DNA of 64,000 nucleotides. Origin: Isoetes taiwanensis (Eukaryota; Streptophyta; Lycopodiopsida; Isoetales; Isoetaceae). Shown in pieces: positions 56,403 to 64,000 of this stretch (positions are counted from its first letter, which is position 1; the number at the start of each line of letters is the position of its first letter). Made by a program: the position numbers and the translations under genes. The notes below the pieces were generated by a model. The model was not told the DNA's origin, ran no database searches, and saw nothing but the letters and a program-made list of their open reading frames with translations. The stretch is taken from positions 117,908 to 181,907 of the forward strand of contig JAJEKV010000474.1 in NCBI GenBank assembly GCA_021234155.1. Reading direction: 5' to 3'.

Positions 56403-58028
56403 ATGTCAAGCAGGTTTGGAGCAGGGTTGTTGAACTCTATTGCAGTGTATGAAAGGGGACCAGGTTTTCAGATTTGGAAGGAACAAATCAAAAACATTCT
56501 TGAGAATGAAGGGCTCTGGGAATTAGTTCAAGGAACTAGTTCAAGTGGGGATGCAGTCTCTGTGGCTGCAAGAAGAAGTTCTACCTCTGGGAAGTCTGGT
56601 GAAACTTCTGAAGAGTCTGGTGAAGTAGACTCAAGTAAAAGTGGTAAGGATGAAGTTGTTAAACTTCGTGAAGCATATGGTATTTTGATCAGCAAAGTTG
56701 GGGCTTCAATTTTGCTGAAGATAAGGGGAAAGTCCCCTAGTGATGTTTGGAAGTTCCTGCTCAAAAACTATGAGGAAAAGACATCATCTCAGATTGATGT
56801 TCTTGATAAAGCACTTAGGATGCTAAGGGTAAAAGAAGGTGATGACTTACCCAAGTTTTTCTCTAAGTTTGATAACATAATGGCAGACTTAGAAGGTGCT
56901 GGGGTGTTGCTGACTGAGCAGCAAAAATTATTGCATGTGGCAAGAGCAGTTGAGGGGAACAAGCAGTTGTCAACTCTTATTAGAAATGTGGCCAAAACCA
57001 GAGAGGCAGTAGAAGAAATGATTCGAACAGAGTTTGAACAAAATAAGGTATTGTATGATGATGACATTGAAGATAATGTTGAAGTGTTGTATGCAGGCAA
57101 GGGCAAAGCAAAGTTTTCAGGAAAAAGTGCTAAAGATAAGAGTGAAATAGGTCCTTGTTTTCATTGCAAAGCAAAAGGGCATTTAAAGATAAATTGTCCT
57201 AAATTGAAAGAGGTTGAGTGCTTTAACTGTGGAGGCAGAGGTCACTTTGCAAACAAGTGCTCAAGCAGCAAAATGAATAGAGGCAGACCAAGTAGAGGGA
57301 GAAATTATTCTAGAGGTCGAGGAAGGAATCTTGATACACAAAGGTCTGCTGTAAATTTGGTGCAAGATATTGAAGAAGAATCAAGTGAAGAGGATGAAGA
57401 TGCTGAGGTAAGTAATTATGACATTTTGGTTGTTTCAAAAGAAAAATCTAATAATGATGATGAAATGTTAATATTAGATAGTGGAGCAGAAAAATCCGTG
57501 ACTAGTTCAGCCAAATTATTCAAGGAGGAAAAAGAAGGAAGAATTAAGCATATCAAGTTAGGAAATGGGAAGTTGCAAGATGTTCAATGCACGGGAATGT
57601 TAGAATTGTTTGATCTTCAAGGGAGAGCAGTAAACTTGAAGGATGTTTTGTGTGTACCTTCACTAGTCAGAAATTTAATTTCTGTTGCACAGTTAGTAGA
57701 CATGGATTACACTGTTGTTTTTGACAAGTATCAATGTAAAGTGCTTTTGAATAATGAGATCAAATTTCTTGGAAGAAGATTTGGTAATTTGTTTGCGTTG
57801 GATAGTGGTTGTTTGCCCTGTGTTAATTCTGTTATGATTCCAGATATGGACACTATAGATACTATGATTAAACAAAAAATAATCAAAGCAAAAAATGAAG
57901 TTGATGAGCCAAGAATCTGCCTAGGTTGCATGCTAGGAAAACATGCAAGATTGCCTTTTAAAAGGGCAAAAGAGAAAAACAAAAGGGTGTTGGAGCTAGT
58001 GCATACAGATCTCTCGTGGCCCTCTTAA
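56403..58028 (+). CDS. copia-1 Gag, protease and integrase N-terminus
   Basis: Start at the ATG (MSSRFGAGLL) two bases after the PBS. Gag spans residues ~1-240 (WKEQIKNILENEGLWELVQG, DEVVKLREAYGILI). Two CCHC knuckles near residues 250-290: CFHCKAKGHLKINC and CFNCGGRGHFANKC. Aspartic protease at ~355-365 (LILDSGAEKSVTSS). Pre-integrase segment: LVRNLISVAQLVDMDYTVVF, CLGCMLGKHARLPFKRA. The frame ends at HTDLS because of a small indel; downstream integrase continues in other frames. About 541 residues. Gag is intact, which would allow particle formation in principle. Confidence 0.93.
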   Translation: MSSRFGAGLLNSIAVYERGPGFQIWKEQIKNILENEGLWELVQGTSSSGDAVSVAARRSSTSGKSGETSEESGEVDSSKSGKDEVVKLREAYGILISKVGASILLKIRGKSPSDVWKFLLKNYEEKTSSQIDVLDKALRMLRVKEGDDLPKFFSKFDNIMADLEGAGVLLTEQQKLLHVARAVEGNKQLSTLIRNVAKTREAVEEMIRTEFEQNKVLYDDDIEDNVEVLYAGKGKAKFSGKSAKDKSEIGPCFHCKAKGHLKINCPKLKEVECFNCGGRGHFANKCSSSKMNRGRPSRGRNYSRGRGRNLDTQRSAVNLVQDIEEESSEEDEDAEVSNYDILVVSKEKSNNDDEMLILDSGAEKSVTSSAKLFKEEKEGRIKHIKLGNGKLQDVQCTGMLELFDLQGRAVNLKDVLCVPSLVRNLISVAQLVDMDYTVVFDKYQCKVLLNNEIKFLGRRFGNLFALDSGCLPCVNSVMIPDMDTIDTMIKQKIIKAKNEVDEPRICLGCMLGKHARLPFKRAKEKNKRVLELVHTDLSWPS

Positions 58029-58345
58029 TGTTAGAGGAATATCAGGAAAAAGGTATTTCATTACCTTTATTGATGACTTTAGTAGAAAGACAACATGCAT
58101 GTGTCTTAGAACTAAAGATCAAGCCTTTGAGGCTTATAAAATGTTTCTTTGAAGTGGAATTAGAAAGCGAGGGAAAAAAAGTGAAATGTATTCGATCCGA
58201 CAGGTGGTGGAGAGTTCATGTCATCCGAAGTTTATCAAGTTTTGCAAGGTAAGGGGAATAAAGAGGCAGTTTACATGTAGTTTTTCTCCACAAACTAATG
58301 GCATTGCTGAAAGGAAAAATAGGACAATTTTAAATCTTTGTGAGC
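58029..58345 (+). pseudogene. copia-1 integrase core (frameshifted)
   Basis: The catalytic integrase region is readable only by moving between frames: FITFIDDFSRKTTCMCL, KVKCIRSDR then GGEFMSSEVYQVLQ, and GIAERKNRTILNL. At least four one-base shifts or stops occur within ~320 bp, while gag on the left and RNase H on the right are open. Non-functional integrase in this copy. Confidence 0.85.
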
Positions 58346-58346
58346 T

Positions 58347-59315
58347 ATGATAAAAACACCGGGGCTACCCAATTATTTGTGGGAGGAAGCTGTCTTAACA
58401 GCAGTGAAAGTTCAGAATATGTTACCAAATAGAGCAGCCAGTGGAATGACCCCAGATGAGCTATGGTCAGGAGTTAAACCAAACTATGAGACACTGAGAG
58501 TTTTTGGTTGTCTAAGTTTTGTTCATGTACCAAAGCAACAAAGGCTAAAGTTGGATGATCGAGCAAGAATAGCCTTTCTTGTAGGATATGATCAAGAATC
58601 CAAGGCATACAGATTATTTGATCCACAAAGGAAAAAGATTTTGATCAGTAGAGATGTGACCTTTGACGAATCTCAATCTTATAAAAACATAAAGTTTTTC
58701 TCTGTTAACCCTAAAGAAAAGGAAGTTCAGAAATTGAATACAAACTTTATTGATGATGATGATGAGCAGGATGCCAACAAACTCTCCTCTCAACAAGTTG
58801 GTGCTGAAGACGCTTCAGATAGTGTGGCTGACACTATAGAAAAGGAGGTAACACAGCCAAAGGCTGGTAGAAGAACTGCAGCTCAGATCTTGCAACAAGA
58901 GGCTAATGTTGATCATGAAAGATTTGGAAGAGATAACACAGGTAGAAGTAGGAGAATACAAAGTGAAGCAGCGGGTGTAAACCTTATTGAAATCCTTGCC
59001 TTGCTGGATACTGAAGTACCAAAATCTTATGGAGAAGCTATAAGTGTGGTTGATGCAAAAGAATGGAAAATTGCCATGAATGATGAGCTGGATGCATTTA
59101 AGAGAACAGGGACGTATGAGCTTGTAAACTTGCCTGAAGGTAGACATGCAGTGGGGTGTAAATGGATATTTAAAATCAAGCGAGGAGTACAACCTCACTC
59201 AATCAAGTATAAAGCTCGATTAGTAGCACAGGGATACACACAGAAGAAGGGAATTGACTATGAGGAAACTTTTTCCCCTATAGTAAAAATGACAAGTATC
59301 GAGGGATGTTGTTAG
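58347..59315 (+). CDS. copia-1 integrase C-terminus and start of RT
   Basis: 322-residue frame: MIKTPGLPNYLWEEAV, NRAASGMTPDELWSG, VFGCLSFVHVPKQ and LVGYDQESKAYRLFDPQ (integrase C-terminal and linker), an acidic connector, then RT palm start EWKIAMNDELDAFKRTGTY and GCKWIFKIKRG, KYKARLVAQGYTQKKGIDY, ETFSPIVKMTSI. Interrupted by a shift at 59315. Confidence 0.9.
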   Translation: MIKTPGLPNYLWEEAVLTAVKVQNMLPNRAASGMTPDELWSGVKPNYETLRVFGCLSFVHVPKQQRLKLDDRARIAFLVGYDQESKAYRLFDPQRKKILISRDVTFDESQSYKNIKFFSVNPKEKEVQKLNTNFIDDDDEQDANKLSSQQVGAEDASDSVADTIEKEVTQPKAGRRTAAQILQQEANVDHERFGRDNTGRSRRIQSEAAGVNLIEILALLDTEVPKSYGEAISVVDAKEWKIAMNDELDAFKRTGTYELVNLPEGRHAVGCKWIFKIKRGVQPHSIKYKARLVAQGYTQKKGIDYEETFSPIVKMTSIEGCC

Positions 59316-59418
59316 CGTTAGCAAATGCAAAGAATTTTGAGGTACATCATATGGATGTCTCTACCGCTTTCTTGAATCTTGACTTGGAGGAGGATATCTT
59401 TATGATGCAACCTCGGCT

Positions 59419-60561
59419 TTGAGCAAGGGAAAGATAAAGTGTGGAAACTTAAAAAGGCTGTATATGAAATTTGAGGCAAATCCACCAAGACAATGGTATA
59501 TTTGCATGGACTCATATTTAAGGGAACAAGGTTTTATAAAACTAAAGGATGATGGAAATATTTATTTATTTAAGGATGGGAATGAAGTATGCTATATTGC
59601 ATTATATGTGGATGACAATGTGATGGTTAGTAGCAATCTTGATGTGCTACAAAAATGCAAAGACATTCTCAAGAATCGGTTTAAAATGACAGACTTGGGC
59701 GAACTTAACAAGTTTTTAGGAATTGAAGTCTTCAGAGATAGAGACAAACAGGTTCTTACTTTGACACAAGGAGAGAATATTGCAGGCATGCTCAAAAGAT
59801 TCAACATGGAAGATTGTAAGGTGGTAAAAACTCCCATGGTTCTAGGTAACAAACTAACCTTGAATTTGAATGATGACAGGTCAGAAATGGAAAACATTCC
59901 ATATCAAGAGTTAGTTGGCTGCTTACTATATTTATCTAGCTGCACAAGACCCGATATTTCATTTGCAGTCAATATTCTAAGTAGATACTGTCATAACTTT
60001 GGAAAAGAGCACTGGCAGGCAGCTAAGAGGGTTCTAAGATATTTGAAAGGAACTGTGGATTATGGGATACAATTCAATTCTGATAACATGGAGTTGCTAT
60101 CATACTGTGATTCAGATTGGGGTGGAGACCCTGATGAAAGAAAATCAACTTTAGGAATTATTTGCATGCTAGGAGGAGGGCCCATTTCATGGAAATGCAG
60201 GAAGCAAAAGGCAATAGCACTGTCATCTGCAGAAGCAGAATATGCAGCTGCAACCCTTGCTGCTAAGGAAATAGTATGGAGTGAAAGGTTGCTACAAGAA
60301 ATAGGTGTAGAGCAAAGAAAACCTTTGAAATTATTTTCTGACAGTCTCAGTTGCATAGGAATGACGAAAAATCCAATACAACATGAAAGGACCAAGCATA
60401 TCGAGCTGGAGATGCATTTCATAAGGGACCTAGTGAAGAAAAGAATCATTGAACTGCAATATGTTCAAACTGACATGCAGTTGGCAGATATTTTGACAAA
60501 GGCTTTGATAGAGTTAAAATTTAGTAGACTGAGACAAATGATCAGTTGCAAGGAAAAATAA
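59419..60561 (+). CDS. copia-1 reverse transcriptase (YVDD) and RNase H
   Basis: 380-residue open frame. RT active site IALYVDDNVMVSS; FKMTDLGELNKFLGIEV; CKVVKTPM; QELVGCLLYLSSCTRPDISF. RNase H: LSYCDSDWGGDPDERKS (first Asp), ALSSAEAEYAA (Glu), LFSDSLSC (Asp), ERTKHIELEMHFIRD (His region), TDMQLADILTKAL. A ~100-bp stretch before it (59316-59418), encoding the 'HHMDVSTAFLN' motif, is out of frame. Confidence 0.93.
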   Translation: MSKGKIKCGNLKRLYMKFEANPPRQWYICMDSYLREQGFIKLKDDGNIYLFKDGNEVCYIALYVDDNVMVSSNLDVLQKCKDILKNRFKMTDLGELNKFLGIEVFRDRDKQVLTLTQGENIAGMLKRFNMEDCKVVKTPMVLGNKLTLNLNDDRSEMENIPYQELVGCLLYLSSCTRPDISFAVNILSRYCHNFGKEHWQAAKRVLRYLKGTVDYGIQFNSDNMELLSYCDSDWGGDPDERKSTLGIICMLGGGPISWKCRKQKAIALSSAEAEYAAATLAAKEIVWSERLLQEIGVEQRKPLKLFSDSLSCIGMTKNPIQHERTKHIELEMHFIRDLVKKRIIELQYVQTDMQLADILTKALIELKFSRLRQMISCKEK

Positions 60562-60564
60562 CAT

Positions 60565-60574
60565 GAAGGGAAAG
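60565..60574 (+). other. copia-1 polypurine tract
   Basis: GAAGGGAAAG immediately before the 3' LTR, 13 bp after the pol stop region; primes plus-strand synthesis. Confidence 0.85.
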
Positions 60575-61019
60575 TGTTGAATGGTGTCATGTTATTCAAA
60601 GCAGTGGAAAGACCTATGAGAAGCAGTGGCATTAGGTCAAAGTCAAAGTCAAAGTCAAAGGTGGCGGGCACCCCCTACCCGGGTGTTGCTGGGCTCGCTA
60701 GAAACACACAGACACCCCCTGCCCGCCACTTAGGGTTTGCGTTGACCAGTCAAAGTCAAAGTCAACCAGGGCCGAATTTTAAGGAAGGCAAGTCTATCTA
60801 CTCCTGATTTTTAGGCAAGTTGAAGAACTTTCTATATGAAGGGGATGCACAATTTGACAAGTGGATGCACCCGGATTGGAAGGTAAATATGGAGATAAAT
60901 AGTGGAGTAATGGATGAACAGGGAGAGCTGGCAGGTCCAGGATATTGAGCGCCTGATTGATCTTGTTGTCAGTGTATTGAGTATCAGATTATTGAATACA
61001 TTATTTTCAAATCCTAACA
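60575..61019 (+). repeat. copia-1 3' LTR
   Basis: 445 bp; four substitutions relative to the 5' LTR (about 99.1% identity), indicating a recent insertion. Confidence 0.96.
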
Positions 61020-61128
61020 AAATTAGATACATCAAACAGGACAAACGAAAGAGACTAAGCCAGGGTTAGTAAACCTGAGTACAAGCATCGAGACTTCCCA
61101 AACCTTGCTTTCACCCCTCTTTGGACTT
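61020..61128. repeat. Nested foldbacks, right part (third hairpin-arm copy)
   Basis: AATTAGATACATC (61021-61033) is the inverse of 55887-55899, and 61077-61127 repeats the 55674-55721 hairpin arm in the same orientation. Before copia-1 inserted, this was contiguous with 55943. Confidence 0.8.
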
Positions 61129-61495
61129 ATTGTGTCTATTGGTTCTTGTGGTACCACTCGAACACCAAAAGCCAAAAGCCATGTCTCAGTCATAATGTGG
61201 GCACAACTGGGGCTACAGGAGGTTCTAGAATGTCTGCAAAACAAATTCAAAATCGATAGAGTCTTTAGACGAGGGTTAGAGATGATAATATTTACCTCAG
61301 ATGGTGTGATAGACATGGAATGTGATACTGGTGACTGCATTCTGCTATCACAACTGGCAACATTTTACCCTCCCATTTCAGACAACGTCCACAAAATGGA
61401 CAACCTTCATCACCCTCTTCTTCTGCCTCAGGAAGCATTGGAAGTGCATGATCTAAAGGAGTGTCATGACCACTACATTTCCGAAAAAATCTCAA
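61129..61495 (-). pseudogene. RING/treble-clef-like fragment of element C
   Basis: Minus-strand exon with GCPFCGRCLKWEGK and AECSHQYHIPCLSHHLR: the C-x2-C ... C-x-H-x2-H-x2-C spacing of RING-H2-type fingers. A GT-AG intron (about 61291-61228) joins in phase to HSRTSCSPSCAHIMTETW then LLAFGVRVVPQEPIDTI, adding C-x3-C-x2-H. If a true RING it would be a ubiquitin or SUMO ligase type domain. It occupies the same relative place in C as the CTSC/CGHPSCLLC block of element B. No start codon exon assigned. Confidence 0.45.
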
Positions 61496-61671
61496 ATCTT
61501 TGCATTCGAGGTAGCGACTCCAGTGAAGAAGTCTTCACATGCCTTTATCTCAATTTAGGTTTACGGTTAATTCCTTATTTAATTGTTTTCAGCCCGGGCA
61601 ACTTTGTACCATTTAGCTCTTCATCCTTTAGTTAAACACAACCCGAACACCCTCTACGCTTCGGTTCTTTG

Positions 61672-61845
61672 TCATGATTGATTGCCATCATTGCAAATCA
61701 GCTCTAATTTCGATGCTTTATGCTCCATCAACTCAATCTTTCTTTTGATATCATTTTTCCTATCCTCGTTTGCTTGCAATCGTTGCTTGCATCTATCAAA
61801 CCTAGGCGATGTTGCAGCCAACCATTCCTTCACAAGTCTGCCATA
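61672..61845 (-). CDS. Coiled-coil exon of element C
   Basis: Begins after a TTTTGCAG acceptor: DYGRLVKEWLAATSPRF, then a charged helical stretch (EDRKNDIKRKIELMEHKASK) ending with a stop. It is probably the last exon of the gene whose N-terminal part lies at 62889-63273. Function unknown. Confidence 0.4.
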   Translation of the reverse strand, partial: YGRLVKEWLAATSPRFDRCKQRLQANEDRKNDIKRKIELMEHKASKLELICNDGNQS

Positions 61846-61929
61846 GTCTGCAAAACAAAACACTACGTATATGTCAGCCTCCTAACATAGTAAGCCACGT
61901 ACTGATGGAAAACCACAATCACACACCAC

Positions 61930-62465
61930 ACAACACAAGGTAGTCTCTACACACCACCACATACCACACACCATACTACACCACACACCCACTGGTGGTG
62001 GTGGTGGTGGTGTGTGGTGGTGGTGAGGTGTGTGTGTGTGGGGTTTGGTGGTGGTGGTGGTGGGGTGTGTGGTGGTGGTGGAGTGTGGTGGTGGTGGAGT
62101 GTGGTGTGGGACATGGTGGAGTGTGGTGATGGGGGTGGTGGTGGGGGGGTGTGGTGGTGGGGTGTGGTGTGGTGGTGGTGGGAGTGGGGGGGTGGTGGTG
62201 GTGGGGTGTGGTGTGGTGGTGGTGGAGTGTGGTGGTTGTGGATTGTGGTGTGGGACATGGTGGAGTCCGGTGGTGTGGTGTGGTGTGGTGTGGTGGTGGT
62301 GGAGTGTTGTGGTGGTGGAGGGAGTGTGGTGGTGGTGGTGGAGTGTGGTGGTGGTGGTGGTGGAGTGGTGGTGGTGGTGTGTGGTGTGGGAGTGTGGCGG
62401 TGGGAGATGGTAGAGTGTAGTGGTGGGAGATCGTGGGGTGTGGTGTGGGACATGGTGGATGCCAA
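61930..62465. repeat. (GGT)n-rich satellite, complementary to the 50.3-50.9 kb array
   Basis: Plus strand is almost purely G/T (GTGGTGGTGGTG, GGGTGTGG), with CACCACA words at the edges (61945-61990, 62468-62486). It is the complement of the other array in the same element. Long Gly/Val/Trp or Pro/His/Thr frames in it are artefacts of the repeat. Confidence 0.9.
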
Positions 62466-62888
62466 CAACTCACCACCACCACACATACCTCATCTATCAT
62501 TCTGGCATCCATTGCACGAAATGCCCCATAGATGGCATCATAGAGACACAACATGACAATACAGCCACCAACATGATGCAAAATGGTAGTAGACATACCT
62601 GATTCTTGAAGTGGATTTGATGTTACCTTTTCTGTGTTGATAGAAACAATCTAGATCAAGCTTGAGATTTTTTTTCGTTGTAACACAACTAATAATTGAA
62701 CATACTTGCAATGGCATGTTTTGGTCTCGAGAACATTGCTCACTGCTTCGTTTTGATTGTGAGTTCAGATTGAATGTGTGGTCTAGAGGAACCTGATTTG
62801 GTTTTTTCCCTATCATCTTCATCATCCCCGTCATTTTTACTATTTTCCTCCTAAATGCAGTTGGATTTGCCTATGCTTTCTCTTGGGT

Positions 62889-63273
62889 CTAGAAGAACCG
62901 GGCCTCTGCTTTCTCATCGGGAGTTTTATAATAATCAGAAGCTCTTCCAATTAATGACCTCCCCTTTATATCACGGATAATAAGCCCTTTGCCCGGGTTC
63001 GGGAGCCATTCCACCCCATGTATGTGGCTTCCCTGTAATTCTTTTGTAAATTTGCATGAACTCTTTGTATTGTTCATTGCTCGATTCTTCAACACAGTAC
63101 AAGAAAACATATGCCTTAATTTTTCGGTTTGAACAAAACATTTGGGGAAAATACGTAGCCGATTTATTTGGAACTCTGTCACCCCAAAGCTTCTTTAGAT
63201 CTTCACGGGGCACAATCTCTTGTTTGAGGAGAGATTTCATCGTGTAACCAGTGGCGTTCAATTCTGACTCCAT
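62889..63273 (-). CDS. N-terminal part of the third minus-strand gene of element C (unidentified)
   Basis: ATG at 63273: MESELNATGYTMKSLLKQ, VPREDLKKLWGDRVPNKS, IKAYVFLYCVEESSNEQYKE, ITGKPHTWGGMAPEPGQ; an overlapping frame continues GRSLIGRASDYYKTPDEKAE to 62889. No family recognised. It begins 250 bp inside the right TIR and points inward, as the basic gene at 24066 does in element B. The two may be counterparts, but sequence similarity is weak by eye. Confidence 0.45.
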
Positions 63274-63525
63274 TAGGGTTCAATCGGCAAGAAGCGGCAA
63301 AAAAACAGAGGAAGAGGTGATGGTTCAATCGGCAAGAAGCGGCAAAAAAACAGAGGAAAAGGTGATTCTTTGCTAATTCAAAAAGGTGGACAATGACGTG
63401 GCATAAAATTCAAAATAACCGACGCTCATTAATTCGCACTCCCGCAATCTCCGCTTCGATATGCACCACCCGATTCTACCACAAAGGTGGTGCCAAAATG
63501 TGGCGTCAAAATGCACGTTTTTGAT

Positions 63526-63547
63526 ACACCACAGCGTGCTTTTGCCC
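63526..63547 (+). repeat. Right TIR of element C
   Basis: ACACCACAGCGTGCTTTTGCCC, the inverse of the left TIR at 45870-45891 with one change; followed by TSD GTAC (63548-63551). Confidence 0.88.
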
Positions 63548-63960
63548 GTACGCAAAAACAGATCGATTCTGAATCTCACACGGAGTACGCTAAAGTACAA
63601 ACAGTTGCCACCAAAGTTTTGGGCAGAGGCTGTTGTGCAGTTTACATTTCCAATAGGGCTCCCACTAAATCATTGAAACTTCAAACTCCATTTGAGGCTT
63701 TGTATGGACAAAAGCCTGATGTCTCACACTTCAAAGTGTTTGGATGCCTAAGATATGCTATCTATCCTAGAAAAATTTTGCAAAAACATGGCAAATCATT
63801 GACAGATCTCTCAAATGTATTTTTATAGGGTCTACGAATATGAAATCATGGCGATGTTATGGCCATGTTTCACAGAAATTATTTGCTTCTGGGTATCTAT
63901 AGAAGACGCCGATATTCCGCTGACTTCATCGTAATGGTCAAACGTATCGGCATAAGGTAA
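63548..63960 (+). pseudogene. copia-2: second half of integrase (runs toward window end)
   Basis: Resumes exactly where the minus-strand part stops: [33 protein letters not shown], then TPFEALYGQKPDVSHFKVFG, CLRYAIYPRK, SLTDLSNVFLG. A one-base shift occurs near 63665. The rest of pol and the 3' LTR would lie beyond 64000. Confidence 0.85.
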
Positions 63961-64000
63961 TATGTGCTGACAATGAACGCGATGGTGAAACCTCATGTTC

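Larger units (their letters stand above)
55944..61019 (+). mobile_element. copia-1: nearly complete Ty1/copia LTR retrotransposon
   Basis: Two 445-bp LTRs (TG...CA) differing at only four positions, TSD AAATT at 55939-55943 and 61020-61024, tRNA-iMet primer-binding site, polypurine tract, and a gag-protease-integrase-RT-RNase H order typical of copia. It inserted into the right arm of a short palindrome within element C. The young LTRs contrast with several frameshifts in integrase and early RT. Confidence 0.97.
45870..63547. mobile_element. Element C: large DNA transposon inserted in copia-2
   Basis: Ends: 45891 (inverted left end) and 63547 (right end), 22-bp TIRs starting GGGYAAAAGCACG, TSD GTAC at 45892-45895 and 63548-63551. 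The host site is copia-2 integrase, interrupted within one codon context (GCG-GTAC-GCA). Contents: basic N-terminal ORF, transposase C, Ulp1-like protease, NIF-like phosphatase and a RING-like gene. It hosts a MULE-like copy (48420-49402), a complete copia (55944-61019) and two large (ACC/GGT)n arrays. Without nested insertions and with the inversion corrected it is about 10.5 kb. The coordinates include inverted copia-2 sequence (45892-47668) that does not belong to C. Confidence 0.8.

Noticed and set aside
62014-62556. Long Gly/Val/Trp-rich or Pro/His/Thr-rich open frames
   Set aside because: Same reason: a (GGT)n array on the plus strand.

Overview
This is nuclear DNA of a land plant. It holds a two-exon DUF674 gene (a plant-specific family), a plant-type protein phosphatase-1 inhibitor-2 gene, GT-AG introns, Ty1/copia elements and AT-rich spacers. 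The abundance of large DUF7869-like transposases suggests a non-flowering lineage (fern, lycophyte, bryophyte or gymnosperm). That last point is inference; I cannot name the species.

Layout. 1-5654: degenerate copies of a repeat unit (R2-R1). 5655-26295: a 20.6-kb DNA transposon (element A) with a 25-bp terminal inverted repeat (TIR) and a 4-bp target-site duplication (TSD, ATTG). The unoccupied target survives in a neighbouring repeat copy at 766-769. Element A carries a ParB-like gene (pseudogenised), a DUF7869-type transposase and a small-gene family. Nested inside it is a second transposon, element B (15348-24413, 21-bp TIR, TSD CAAA), with its own transposase, an FCP1/NIF-type HAD phosphatase, a Ulp1-type protease and a third, poorly defined gene. 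A 983-bp MULE-like element (25260-26242, 9-bp TSD) is also nested in A.

26.9-43.7 kb: the host-like stretch. It has the DUF674 gene, a leucine-rich-repeat remnant, the PP1 inhibitor-2 gene, a LINE remnant, short tandem duplications and foldback elements.

44.9-64.0 kb: a Ty1/copia element (copia-2) interrupted in its integrase by a third large transposon (element C, TSD GTAC). C carries a transposase, Ulp1 protease and NIF phosphatase homologous to those of B, and its TIR shares GGGTA-N3-GCACG with B. C was later invaded by a second 983-bp MULE-like copy (48420-49402) and by a nearly complete copia (copia-1, 55944-61019, TSD AAATT). It has lost collinearity through an inferred ~2.5-kb inversion at about 45.17-47.67 kb.

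Main message: B and C independently show the same cargo set (DDE transposase + Ulp1-like SUMO/Ub-type protease + FCP1/NIF phosphatase), related TIRs and 4-bp TSDs. This looks like a family of gene-carrying DNA transposons. The 4-bp TSD recalls the Sola superfamily (from memory; must be tested). All three transposases now contain stops or frameshifts, many of them at former CAG or CGA codons, as expected after cytosine methylation and deamination.
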